From: CANHEE01 sp043777755
Lineage (GTDB): Bacteria; Bacteroidota; Bacteroidia; Chitinophagales; Saprospiraceae
NCBI GenBank assembly: GCA_043777755.1
Contig: JAYWHK010000051.1
Span: forward strand, 1-33,557
DNA length: 33,557 nt
Direction of reading: 5' to 3'
Position 1 is the first letter of the stretch; each line of letters opens with the position of its first letter. The notes beneath the pieces were generated by a model that saw only the letters and a list, made by a program, of their open reading frames with translations, ran no database searches and was not told where the DNA came from. Of the stretch, positions 1-8,703 are shown piece by piece. The position numbers and the translations under genes were made by a program.

Positions 1-509
1 GGAGGAAATATAATAACAGGATTTATAGGCGGACACGCCTCAATAGAACCCGAACTCCCACAAACCACCAAAGGCGGACATGCGGCTACGGTGGTAACAC
101 TGACAAGGATGGAAGGAGCGTTATTTTTTCTAAAAAAAGGTGTTCCTTGGGCTACTTTCAAGCAAGGATCTGTCAAATCCACTAAGCCATTGGGTAGCTT
201 TTTCCCAACCACTGCCGAAGCATAATACAATTGGCAAGTATCTAAACCATAAGAAGTGAGATTAAAAAAGCCTGTCAAACTCGTCCCAAATGCTGTTCCG
301 AGTGTTGTATTCGGAGCGTTATGGACAACGTACATCAGTGCATCAGTGGGTAAAAGCACTTGATTATTGTTGTTTTTGAAAGTGACCGTATCGTAAGGCA
401 CACAAACCAAAACAGTGTCTTTGGGCATTGTGCCTGGTGAATGATTGCATTGCGCATGGGCATACAATGCGGAGAAAAGTAACAAGAAAATACAGGTAAT
501 TTTTTGCAT
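1..509 (-). CDS. Secreted Bacteroidetes surface-type protein, 3' end outside window
   Basis: An open frame runs leftward from ATG at 509 to the window edge without a stop (169 codons visible). It begins with a Sec signal peptide (MQKITCIFLLLFSALYAHAQ) followed by a Cys-containing mature part. The stretch around residues 70-125 (LTSYGLDTCQLYYASAVVG, then VDLTDPCLKVAQGTP) resembles the beta-rich modules of large exported Bacteroidetes proteins that often carry C-terminal sorting domains; the C terminus is not visible, so that is inference. No catalytic motif is seen. A TATCTTTG -7 box lies 26 bp upstream. It could equally be a short secreted protein. Confidence 0.75.
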   Translation of the reverse strand, partial: MQKITCIFLLLFSALYAHAQCNHSPGTMPKDTVLVCVPYDTVTFKNNNNQVLLPTDALMYVVHNAPNTTLGTAFGTSLTGFFNLTSYGLDTCQLYYASAVVGKKLPNGLVDLTDPCLKVAQGTPFFRKNNAPSILVSVTTVAACPPLVVCGSSGSIEACPPINPVIIFP

Positions 510-534
510 GGAGAAAGCATTTAGAGATTATCCA

Positions 535-599
535 CAAAGATAACGTTTATCGTTCAAAATGTTTTATTTATTTATATATAGATAAATAAATAATAAAAC
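535..599 (-). promoter_or_regulatory. Promoter -7 box with AT-rich inverted repeat upstream
   Basis: Minus-strand TATCTTTG (535-542) matches the Bacteroidetes -7 box for the secreted protein starting at 509. No TTG is seen at the usual -33 spacing. An imperfect AT-only inverted repeat (561-575 against 582-599) sits where an activator or repressor might bind; that role is inference. Confidence 0.45.
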
Positions 600-663
600 G
601 TGACAGTTTCTTACAAGAAATAATTAATATTTTTTTCATTCAAAAAAAATATACCACAAAAAA

Positions 664-739
664 AACACTGATTGGATTGATTTTCATAATTTTTCAAGAA
701 AAACCCTAAAAAATCCTAAAAATCAGTCCAATCAGTGTT
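664..739. repeat. 21-bp-stem inverted repeat in intergenic region
   Basis: Arms 664-684 and 719-739 are complementary over 21 bp with one G:T position, around a 34-nt AT-rich loop. It lies 45 bp beyond the stop of the peptidase gene. The stem is far longer than a usual terminator and no U-tract follows, so an interspersed palindromic element is more likely than a simple terminator. Apart from it, 510-784 shows only AT-rich sequence. Confidence 0.6.
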
Positions 740-784
740 CCAATCCTGCGTAGTTGCTAAGAATCCAAGCTAAATTACTTTCAT

Positions 785-1975
785 TTAAATAATCCCCATT
801 TTCTTAGCAATTTCCTTAGGAACTGCCTTTTTATTGACCATAATTCCTGTGGTTTTATACAAGAAATAAGCTTTTGAAACATAAAAATAACCGCCCATTT
901 CGTTGCCTTCTGTTCCCCAAGAGTTTTTGACCAAATAGTATTTTTGTCCCAATTGGTCTTTTGCCGAACCTACGATGTGCATACCGTGGTCGTCTTGCGT
1001 TGTTTGATTGTCAAACGCTTCTTGACGAAATTCGGGCGTAATCGCTGTCATTTGTTTTACAGGATTCAAAAATGTAGAATCTTTCTCAGGTTGCGTCATG
1101 TCCGCCCAATTTTTTTCTGTCAAAATAGCCAAACCATTTTTAAAAGAAAAATATTTTTCGCTCACATCTGAAGCCCATTCCAAACCATAATTATTAGCCA
1201 AAGCATTGTCTGCAATTGTTTCTAAATCCGTCAAAGGAACATTATAAACCATATCGTCCGACCAGTTGTCTGGAATTTCAATCACAAATTGCGAGTAATA
1301 AGGATGATGGGTGAACGAAGACACTTCTATGTAATCGTTCAAATCAATACCCAAACTTGCAGAATAAGTTTTAGGTGTATATTTTTTGCCATCAACTTCA
1401 AATTCGTTTGGTTTTGCGCCCATATATGCATCTAAAATGCCATCAATGCCAGCTTGCCAGTTGCGAGAAAGAGGTTTCCCATCGGTTACGTGCTTCACTA
1501 AAGCATCGCAATAGGCTTTCAAAACAGCTTCAATCTCGTTGTGGTCGTACTTTTTTTGGTCTTTTGCCAAAGCTGTATAAACATCTTGTGGCACGATTCC
1601 ATATTTTTTGCTCATCGAAATCACATCGTGCGGCTCGCCGCCTTGCCCAAAATTCGTTTTGCCTTGCATACGCACATATTTTACTGCTTTGTCAAAATAA
1701 GCGTTGCGGGCAGTCCACATTTCAGCAAAATCCAAAGGCTTTTCAATCGCATTTGTTTTGCGGTTGCGCATGATTTCCGATTCAAGGAAAGACTGCATCG
1801 AAAAACTCCAACAAGTTCCTGTCGAGCCTTGGTTTTTTACATTCGTTCCAGCAATTTGTTTTGCTTCCGTAAAACGATAATTGCTGTTTTTTTTGTTCAC
1901 TGAATAGAAATCAACTTGTGCAGAAATATTCGCTAAAAAGCTGATTGTCAAAAGAATAGAGAGTGTTTTTTTCAT
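785..1975 (-). CDS. Secreted C1-family (bleomycin hydrolase/PepC-like) cysteine peptidase
   Basis: The 396-residue protein has a signal peptide (about residues 1-20, ending ANISAQ). Papain-fold motifs are complete: Gln49 (oxyanion hole) and Cys55 in NQGSTGTCWSFS, His333 in DDHGMHIVG, and Asn351 in LVKNSWGT. The long insertion between Cys and His and the HxxG...NSWG spacing fit the C1B bleomycin hydrolase/aminopeptidase C branch. The signal peptide predicts periplasmic or outer-face action, unlike cytoplasmic PepC, so the substrate is probably exogenous or envelope peptides (inference). It is monocistronic: 86 bp separate it from the upstream cyclase gene. No -33 TTG was found upstream; TACTTTTA at 2016-2023 is only a weak -7 match. 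Confidence 0.88.
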   Translation of the reverse strand: MKKTLSILLTISFLANISAQVDFYSVNKKNSNYRFTEAKQIAGTNVKNQGSTGTCWSFSMQSFLESEIMRNRKTNAIEKPLDFAEMWTARNAYFDKAVKYVRMQGKTNFGQGGEPHDVISMSKKYGIVPQDVYTALAKDQKKYDHNEIEAVLKAYCDALVKHVTDGKPLSRNWQAGIDGILDAYMGAKPNEFEVDGKKYTPKTYSASLGIDLNDYIEVSSFTHHPYYSQFVIEIPDNWSDDMVYNVPLTDLETIADNALANNYGLEWASDVSEKYFSFKNGLAILTEKNWADMTQPEKDSTFLNPVKQMTAITPEFRQEAFDNQTTQDDHGMHIVGSAKDQLGQKYYLVKNSWGTEGNEMGGYFYVSKAYFLYKTTGIMVNKKAVPKEIAKKMGII

Positions 1976-2061
1976 ACCAATTGTGGTTTATTATTTAGTT
2001 TAAAAATATTTTATAAAAGTATTTTCTACCATAAAAAGTGTATTTTTACAGTTGCAAAAGA

Positions 2062-4437
2062 TTAGACATTTCCCCTTTTTTCAACAAAGTACATTCCCAG
2101 TTCGCCTTTGTTTTTAGCGTTGATATTGCCTCTAAAATGGCAAGCGTATTCATCTCTGATATGAAAATAAGTCGTTGCCGAAACGTTCACTTTATTCGGT
2201 TCGCTATTGCTTTCCATACGGCTCGCCGTATTGACTGTATCGCCCCAAATATCGTAGGCGAATTTTTTTGAGCCGACAACGCCAGCAATTACTTCGCCGC
2301 TGTGTACGCCAATGCGAATATCTATGGGCGGCTCACCTTTTTTATTTCTTTTTTGATTAAAATCATTCATAAAATCACGGATTTCCAAGGCAGCTGCGAC
2401 GGCATCTTTTGGGTTTGTTTTATTCGGAGTTGGAACGCCGCCTGCGCACATATAAGCATCGCCAATGGTTTTTATTTTTTCCAAATTGTGGTTTTCAATA
2501 ATGTCATCAAAGGCTTGAAAACAAGTATTGAGCTGTTCGATGAGTTCTTCGGGCGACATTTTTTCTGCTACGCTCGTAAAATTGACAAAATCGGTAAATA
2601 AAACGCTCACCAACTCATATTTTCTTGACGTAGCTTGACCACTAATTTTGAGTTCATCTGCAATTTTTTTAGGCAAAATATTCAATAAAAGTGCATCAGA
2701 TTTTCCTTTTTCTTGCTCAATTATTTTTTTACTTTGCTCAATTTCAAGTTTTTGGGCTTTCAAACGCTGATTGACTCGACGGGCAAAAAGCCAACCCGCC
2801 AACAAGAGTCCAATAATCGCTGCGCCTAAAAAACCAAAACGATAAACATTTTTTTGAAAATTCTCACGCTCCAATTGTTCAAACTGTTTTTCCTGTTGCA
2901 ATTGCTCAATTTCTTGTTTTTTGCGTTGTTGTTCGTTTTGTTGTTCGAGGAGCGCAATGCGATTTTGCTGGTCAATCTTGTTCAAATTGGCAATTTCTTT
3001 GTCTTTTTGAACTGCTAAAAGCTGTTGTTGTGTCAAAGTCAGCTGTTGTTGGCTACTTTCGGCTTCGAGCTGTGTATTTCTAAGACGCTCGGTTTTGATT
3101 TCTTCCTCACGTTTCAGTAGCGCAATTTGAGCATCACGCTGACTGCCTTCGAGTGACAATTGATTGGTTTGTAAGGACAAACGCTCTTTTTCGATACCCA
3201 ATTGTTTGATGGTTAAATCTTGGATTTCTTGGTTAAAAATCAACAATTTGATTTCTTTTTCATTTTTTTCAAGGGCAGATTGCTGTTGTAAAAGCGATTG
3301 TTGGCGCAAAATATCTGCCAACAACAAACTGTCTTTGAGTACCAAATGTTTTTTGTAAAAATCAAATGCTTTTTCGTAATCGTAGAGTTTTTGATGAATC
3401 AAAGCTGACGTTGAAAATGCTTCGCTGAGTAAAGAAAAATTGCGGTTTTTCTCAGCACCTTCCATTGCTAATTTGTTGTAAATCAGCGAATTGTAAGTGT
3501 CATTGTTGTTTAAATAAATGCTCGCAATGAGCTGGTTTAGGTTATTTTTTTCTTGTTCATTGCTGGTCAAATTTTTTGCTTTATTGAGGTTGTCAATAGC
3601 ATTAGGAATCAGTTTATTATTGGAATAAGCGATGCCCAGATTGGTATAAAACACGGCTTGATTGAGCGTAGAACCGCCCAATATTTTTTCAGCATATAAA
3701 AAATACTCTAAGGCTTTCGGATAGTTTTTCAAACGATTAAAATTGATGGCGATGTTGTTGTAGATACTCGCCAAATATTTAGTATCGTTTTTTTGCTCAA
3801 TAAGACTCTTGATTTGCGTATTGTATTGCAGCGATTGTTTGAAATCTTGCTTGGCATCACAACATTTTACAATGTCTTGCAGCGTTTCGATTTGTCCTTT
3901 TTGATTGTCAAATTTTTTATGAATGGACAAAATATTGTTGTGAAAATCAATCGCTTTATCGTATTTTTTTTCACCAAAATAAGCCTCTGCCAAGCGATGC
4001 CAAAGGTTGAGTTGATTGTCTGTTGCTTCGCCGCCTAAGAGTTTTTGTGCTTGCTCGTAATATTCAATTGCCTTACTATCAATACTTTCCGCATGGTAAA
4101 TTTTTCCAATATTAATCAAAGATTGAAACAATTCTCTGATATTTTGTTCTTTTTCTAAGATTTGCAACAGTTGAAAACTAAAGCGCAATTCTTCTGCCAC
4201 TTGCTTTTTTCTACGGTGATAACCAATCAACAAACGCAGCGATTTTTTAATGCCCGTTTTATACACAGCTTGTTTGCTCAAACTCAGTGCTTCTTCGAGT
4301 TTGAGCGCATCGTCAGCTTCGTAATCGCCTGAATTTGCACTTTGTATCAAGGACAAAATATAAACGGTATCACGGCTGATTTGCGCTTGCAATGGTTTTG
4401 CAATGATTAAAAAAAGTATAAAAATAAAGTGTTTCAT
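2062..4437 (-). CDS. TPR-coiled coil-membrane class III adenylate cyclase
   Basis: I place the start at 4437, where a good signal peptide begins (MKHFIFILFLIIAKPLQAQ); a longer frame back to 4476 adds 13 unlikely residues overlapping repeat-rich DNA. The 791-residue protein has TPR-type helices (about 30-370), a Gln/Glu-rich coiled coil (about 375-525), one transmembrane helix (about 529-550, FLGAAIIGLLLAGWLFARR), a signalling helix with NILPKKIADELK, and a class III catalytic domain (about 607-785). Metal aspartates are in LFTDF and GDAYM. The Lys of KTIGDAYM and Asp of FAYDIWGDTVN indicate ATP rather than GTP, and NTASRM carries the transition-state Asn and Arg. The sensor half would lie in the periplasm and the cyclase in the cytosol, making cAMP. 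A TonB-dependent receptor gene is directly upstream. Confidence 0.9.
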   Translation of the reverse strand: MKHFIFILFLIIAKPLQAQISRDTVYILSLIQSANSGDYEADDALKLEEALSLSKQAVYKTGIKKSLRLLIGYHRRKKQVAEELRFSFQLLQILEKEQNIRELFQSLINIGKIYHAESIDSKAIEYYEQAQKLLGGEATDNQLNLWHRLAEAYFGEKKYDKAIDFHNNILSIHKKFDNQKGQIETLQDIVKCCDAKQDFKQSLQYNTQIKSLIEQKNDTKYLASIYNNIAINFNRLKNYPKALEYFLYAEKILGGSTLNQAVFYTNLGIAYSNNKLIPNAIDNLNKAKNLTSNEQEKNNLNQLIASIYLNNNDTYNSLIYNKLAMEGAEKNRNFSLLSEAFSTSALIHQKLYDYEKAFDFYKKHLVLKDSLLLADILRQQSLLQQQSALEKNEKEIKLLIFNQEIQDLTIKQLGIEKERLSLQTNQLSLEGSQRDAQIALLKREEEIKTERLRNTQLEAESSQQQLTLTQQQLLAVQKDKEIANLNKIDQQNRIALLEQQNEQQRKKQEIEQLQQEKQFEQLERENFQKNVYRFGFLGAAIIGLLLAGWLFARRVNQRLKAQKLEIEQSKKIIEQEKGKSDALLLNILPKKIADELKISGQATSRKYELVSVLFTDFVNFTSVAEKMSPEELIEQLNTCFQAFDDIIENHNLEKIKTIGDAYMCAGGVPTPNKTNPKDAVAAALEIRDFMNDFNQKRNKKGEPPIDIRIGVHSGEVIAGVVGSKKFAYDIWGDTVNTASRMESNSEPNKVNVSATTYFHIRDEYACHFRGNINAKNKGELGMYFVEKRGNV

Positions 4438-4452
4438 AGTTGTACAAGCGAA

Positions 4453-4580
4453 TTTGATTCGGCGGCTACAAGTCACCGTTACAGTTTGATTCGGCGGCTA
4501 CAAGTCACCGTTACAGTTTGATTCGGCGACTACAAGTCACCGTTACAGTTTGATTCGGCGACTACAAGTCACCGCTACAG
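4453..4580. repeat. Four head-to-tail copies of a 32-bp repeat
   Basis: Copies are 4453-4484, 4485-4516, 4517-4548 and 4549-4580, all exactly 32 bp. Copies 1-2 have ggctac where 3-4 have gactac, and copy 4 has one further change (cgctac). On the minus strand each unit contains CGGTGACTTGTAGTCGCCG or its variant, a short hairpin with a 5-nt loop. The array ends on the base next to the TonB-receptor stop codon and fills the gap to the cyclase. There are no spacers, so it is not CRISPR. Confidence 0.95.
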
Positions 4581-6950
4581 TTACTCCAATGAATAATTCA
4601 GTCCAATAAAAATCTGCCCCGTATTGTTTTGTGGATTGTAGAGCAATAAGTCATTTTGTAAAAATGGAGCTGATACTCCAGTGCGAATGTTATTGGCTGT
4701 TAGTCTAATATTTGCTTTTAAATTGCTGTTAATCAAGTAATTAAATGTTATTTGAGTATTGTATTTTAAGTTTAAATCGTTTTTTGCATAAATATTTTGA
4801 GGTTCTGTCAATAAAATAATGTCAATAACGCCCTGTATTTTTTTATACAACGCCAGCGAGTTTCTCGACTTCAACATAATGCTCGGATAGTCATTTCTAA
4901 AATTAGGAATCGTTGTTTTAAAATCAGAAATACTAAGGCTCACATCTCTGTAGCCGTCTTTGCTCCTTTTAGTGATTCTTGATATTTCGATGCCATAACG
5001 GGTAATTTTGCCATCTGCGGAGTTTATGAAGTATGTGCTTAATTTGGATATTCCGAATTGATCTAAAATCCCAGTATTGGGTAAAATAATATCTGATAAT
5101 TCTTGATGATAGACATTAACATTCCAAAAAATGCTTCGTGGTGTTTTTCTAAATATTTTTTCCCTTGAAAAAGAAATTCCAAAATTATAATTACTAAATT
5201 TTTCGTTGTTTCTAATATCCTCAAAGTCGTATATTGGATAAATTTTTCTATTGTTAGATTTTTCAGACAATAGATTATAAATAAAAGTATTATCCTCCAT
5301 ATAAGCAGGGAACATCGCTACTGTTTTCGCATGAGAAGCACTCAATTTAAGTTTTGGATTAACTCTATAGCTGGCTTCTAAACTAAATGGAACATTCAAA
5401 TCATTTGGATAATTAATATATGTAACTGTATTGGCATTAACCATATAAGCAATTGAAGTGCTTAATTTTTTTCCAAAATAAGATAATTTTGACCATTGCG
5501 ATACAACGCCCAATAAATCACTTGAAGGATTTTGTATAGGTTTTACACGATTGCTGTAAGCGATTATTTTATCGTCTGTTAATCCAAAAGAGGAAATATC
5601 TTCAATAGGGAAATTATTCAAACTCAAATGTTGAACCCTTTGTGAAATATTTAAGGACAACCCTCTTGTCAAAACTACCTTTTTTGAAAAGAAAGTACGT
5701 TTTGAAAAACGCTGAAAACCTATCTCATTGTTCACAAAATTTTGGTATCTTTTTCCTGTAAAAAAAGTATCTAAATACATTTTATTCATGTCCTCTTGTG
5801 CTTTTTTTGTCCATAAAAAAGCCGTTTTTTGCTCAAATTCCGCTTGAATCATGTCTTTATAAATCGTTGGCTGCAAATTGGTTACGGCAGAATACGGATC
5901 CATTCTGTATATAATGGCATAGAGCGAAGAGTTGCGTTCAACACGTTTTTTCTTTTTGGTCCAACTCAGCGCAATTCTCGTGATGTTTTCTGCAATATAA
6001 TCAGAAGTATTGCCGTAAAATACAGCACGTGTATTGAAACCAAGCGCACTGTGATCTCTCCGATAAAGATTGTCAAAATTAATATTCAAGCCTTTGTATT
6101 TCATTTTTATGCCAAAAGCACGGCTTTCAAAAGGCAATTTTCCTACAAAATTCTCTTTGCTATAGATGCCTTGATTTTGCAGATTCGGATGCTTGGCGAT
6201 GTCTGTCAATAGCTTTTTTCCATCGCTAAACGCATAATTTTTTAATAAAAAAACACTGTCATTTCCTTCAAAAATATTCCTATCGTCAGAATACGTATAA
6301 TTGCCATAAATGTCAAATTTGACAATACGCTTGTCTTTTCCAAATTTTCCACCAAAAAAAACATTGATTTCATTGTAGCGTTGTGAGCCGAATTTGATGT
6401 CAGCGGTAGTATTGACAGGTCGCTCGGATTCTTTTGTGACAATATTTATCACACCAGCGCAAGCATCTTCGCCATACTGCAATTGTGCGCCATAAATGAT
6501 TTCGATGCGTTCCGCTTGTTTGATAGGCAACTGATAACCCAAAGGCATACCAAGCGCAGCAATTGGCTTTATTGGCACATCGTCAATCAAAATCTTCATA
6601 TAACGATTTCCGAGCAAACCATGCAACGAAAAATGCTCGCCCATTAAGCCCGAACCCGAAGGCGATACTTGTATTCCTGGCAACATTCGCAGCACATCAA
6701 TCAGCGATGAATGACCCAAACGACGGATTTCTTCTTTTGTAATAATATAGGTAGGTTGAAAGGCTTTGTCTGTATTTTCAGCAAAACGATTCAGTACAGC
6801 CACACGTTGTTCATTCGCATTATTGCTGCCATCGTTTTTCTCAATATCTTGTTCGTTCATCAAGTCAGCATTCAAATAAATGCTATCTCTTTGAGCATCA
6901 AGATTTAATGTATATAATAAAAAAATAAATGATACTAAGAAAACTCTCAT
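4581..6950 (-). CDS. TonB-dependent outer-membrane receptor
   Basis: 789 residues with signal peptide (MRVFLVSFIFLLYTLNLDAQ). The plug domain spans about 60-175 (ITKEEIRRLGHSSLIDVLRM, LPGIQVSPSG, LIDDVPI, IEIIYGAQLQYGEDACAGVI, NIVTKES); the rest is a long beta-barrel ending in a terminal beta strand with an aromatic residue (FIGLNYSLE). There is no N-terminal carboxypeptidase-like domain and no SusD partner, so it is closer to colicin I receptor/siderophore or vitamin receptors than to SusC. It imports a ligand with TonB energy; the ligand cannot be read from sequence. A strong hairpin (6968-7013) separates it from the haloperoxidase gene. The downstream cyclase may be co-transcribed through the repeat array. 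Confidence 0.9.
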   Translation of the reverse strand: MRVFLVSFIFLLYTLNLDAQRDSIYLNADLMNEQDIEKNDGSNNANEQRVAVLNRFAENTDKAFQPTYIITKEEIRRLGHSSLIDVLRMLPGIQVSPSGSGLMGEHFSLHGLLGNRYMKILIDDVPIKPIAALGMPLGYQLPIKQAERIEIIYGAQLQYGEDACAGVINIVTKESERPVNTTADIKFGSQRYNEINVFFGGKFGKDKRIVKFDIYGNYTYSDDRNIFEGNDSVFLLKNYAFSDGKKLLTDIAKHPNLQNQGIYSKENFVGKLPFESRAFGIKMKYKGLNINFDNLYRRDHSALGFNTRAVFYGNTSDYIAENITRIALSWTKKKKRVERNSSLYAIIYRMDPYSAVTNLQPTIYKDMIQAEFEQKTAFLWTKKAQEDMNKMYLDTFFTGKRYQNFVNNEIGFQRFSKRTFFSKKVVLTRGLSLNISQRVQHLSLNNFPIEDISSFGLTDDKIIAYSNRVKPIQNPSSDLLGVVSQWSKLSYFGKKLSTSIAYMVNANTVTYINYPNDLNVPFSLEASYRVNPKLKLSASHAKTVAMFPAYMEDNTFIYNLLSEKSNNRKIYPIYDFEDIRNNEKFSNYNFGISFSREKIFRKTPRSIFWNVNVYHQELSDIILPNTGILDQFGISKLSTYFINSADGKITRYGIEISRITKRSKDGYRDVSLSISDFKTTIPNFRNDYPSIMLKSRNSLALYKKIQGVIDIILLTEPQNIYAKNDLNLKYNTQITFNYLINSNLKANIRLTANNIRTGVSAPFLQNDLLLYNPQNNTGQIFIGLNYSLE

Positions 6951-6967
6951 TGGCTATTTTTCAAAAT

Positions 6968-7013
6968 AAAAAAGTGTATTATTGTTCAATCAAGAGCAAT
7001 AATACACTTTTTT
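6968..7013 (-). terminator. Intrinsic terminator of the haloperoxidase gene
   Basis: A perfect 17-bp stem (6968-6984 / 6997-7013) with a 12-nt loop and an A/T run on both sides begins 27 bp after the stop at 7041. It would end leftward transcription before the TonB receptor starts at 6950, so the receptor needs its own promoter or read-through. Confidence 0.8.
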
Positions 7014-7040
7014 TATAAAAAAAATAAAATTATCTTAAAA

Positions 7041-8456
7041 TTATTTTTTCCAATCCAAAGCATTTACTTTACGAGCGCATCTTTTACCAAGTGCAACACC
7101 TTCTGTACAGTCAATTTCAAAGTGAACACCCAATGGGATTCTTGAAATAGCATCTTCTTGTCCCATTTCTTCAAAAGAACCGTAACTGCGTGGCGCACTA
7201 CCTTCAAAGTCATTGCGACCTTGGTGACAATAATCTGTAAAAGCATAGTGAGAACCAAATACATCTTCCAAAATAGCCGCACCTGCACCTGCCATCGTGG
7301 AATGACCTGAAGGATAGGCTGGGAATGGCGGAGTAAAACCTTTATCACCCGTCAAAGGATTGTACAACATAGGTTCCCAAGTTGGGTCAATTACACGTTT
7401 GATGTAACTTTCTGGACGTTCCAAATTGTAAGTATATTTTGAAAACCAGCACGCTACGGCAGCATCATTGATTGCCATACCTACTTTTGCGTTGGCGTAC
7501 AAAGCAATGTCTAAGTTTGAGTTTTCTTTTGCATAAATCTGATTGGCAACTGCGATTAGACGAGGTCCTGGACTAAAAGTCAGGTTCATCAAATCATCTG
7601 ACCAAAAGAAGGCAATGTGGCGATCTTCGGCAGTTGCTTCATTTACGGCTGCTCTTACTTGTGCGCCTTGTGCATAAAACAAAGAATTCGTTTTTTCGCT
7701 AAAAGGCATTGGCTTTTTACACAACTTATCACTTTCTCCAATTGCGAAAGTACGAGCATAGCCCCAATCTGGGAACATTGGCTTCGCAGGACCAGGAATA
7801 GTAGCAACCCAAGCACCAGGAACAGCCGCTGGCTTGTACTTGCCAACATTGTCTTTGAAAGGGTCTAAGTGATGGTCGTGTGCAACAGCATCAGTTTTTG
7901 ACCATTCATAAACAGCTCTTGCTACTGCTTCGCCATACGCTTTTGAATCGTCAAAGATTTTTTTGCCGCCTTCTGGATTTTTCGCAAGAAGTTCTTTTGA
8001 ATAATCTGTATTTATCTTATCTCTCAATGTCGCAATACCTGACAATTGAGTAATGTTAATAGAAGGAACTACCGTGAAGAATTGTTGCATCATAAAGCTG
8101 TATGCTGCATTTACTACGGTAGGGTAATGGTAAGTTGCATTAAGTGCTGGTTCTGGGATACTCAGACCTGTATAGTAACCTTTTACAGAGTTGTACTCAG
8201 GCATACCTGCGACACACGCTTCATAACAAGCCAAACCAATGTAAGCCAAAGAACGAGGCGCAGGCCCAGGACGATAGCCTGCCGCATAACGCTCAATTTC
8301 TAAATACTTGTTGTTCCACTGCTGCATGACTTTTGAGTCATACGCTTTTACAGCTTTTGCTGGTTCTGGGTCTGGGTCAGTTCCGCACGAGTTAAAAAGT
8401 ATCGCAGTAAGAACTAATCCAACTAAGAGTAATCGAGTAGAAATGTTTTTAATCAT
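7041..8456 (-). CDS. Vanadium-dependent haloperoxidase / PAP2-family lipoprotein
   Basis: 471 residues. A lipoprotein signal ends in ILFNSC (Cys24), so the protein should be anchored in the envelope. The vanadate/phosphate pocket is recognisable: Lys340 and Arg347 (KYTYNLERP), Ser383-Gly384-His385 (PAYPSGHST), and Arg439 with His445 (RIPLGVHFEID). This order and the all-helical look match vanadium haloperoxidases, which share the fold with type 2 phosphatidic acid phosphatases. Either halide oxidation by peroxide or phosphatase activity is possible; sequence alone does not decide. A full Bacteroidetes promoter lies about 85 bp upstream and a terminator directly downstream, so the gene is monocistronic. 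Confidence 0.87.
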   Translation of the reverse strand: MIKNISTRLLLVGLVLTAILFNSCGTDPDPEPAKAVKAYDSKVMQQWNNKYLEIERYAAGYRPGPAPRSLAYIGLACYEACVAGMPEYNSVKGYYTGLSIPEPALNATYHYPTVVNAAYSFMMQQFFTVVPSINITQLSGIATLRDKINTDYSKELLAKNPEGGKKIFDDSKAYGEAVARAVYEWSKTDAVAHDHHLDPFKDNVGKYKPAAVPGAWVATIPGPAKPMFPDWGYARTFAIGESDKLCKKPMPFSEKTNSLFYAQGAQVRAAVNEATAEDRHIAFFWSDDLMNLTFSPGPRLIAVANQIYAKENSNLDIALYANAKVGMAINDAAVACWFSKYTYNLERPESYIKRVIDPTWEPMLYNPLTGDKGFTPPFPAYPSGHSTMAGAGAAILEDVFGSHYAFTDYCHQGRNDFEGSAPRSYGSFEEMGQEDAISRIPLGVHFEIDCTEGVALGKRCARKVNALDWKK

Positions 8457-8539
8457 GAGAAATTAAAATGGTTAATTTTGAAAAATTTGTTGTTGAAATC
8501 TAATATAGTTCTAATTTTTATGTTGCTTGCTTGAAGCTG

Positions 8540-8571
8540 CAAATTTATAGCTTTTTTTTTAATTTTACAAA
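8540..8571 (-). promoter_or_regulatory. Promoter TTTG-N20-TAAATTTG
   Basis: On the minus strand TTTG (8571-8568) is followed after exactly 20 nt by TAAATTTG (8547-8540), the Bacteroidetes consensus. It predicts a start near 8533 and a 5' leader of roughly 75 nt for the haloperoxidase gene. The remainder of 8572-8703 is AT-rich with no feature seen. Confidence 0.7.
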
Positions 8572-8703
8572 TATTATTTTTATAAAATATTTAAACCTTT
8601 CATAAACAGTTGTTTATAAAATTTTAAGAAAAAATTGGATTATACTTCTAAAAAAAGGTGTGTTACTACACTAATTTGAACCAATATTTGTACCAATTAT
8701 TTT

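Noticed and set aside
335..520. 61-codon minus-strand ORF
   Set aside because: Out of frame with the signal-peptide-bearing frame starting at 509, which stays open to the window edge.
4453..4580. CRISPR array
   Set aside because: Repeats are directly adjacent with no spacers and no cas genes.
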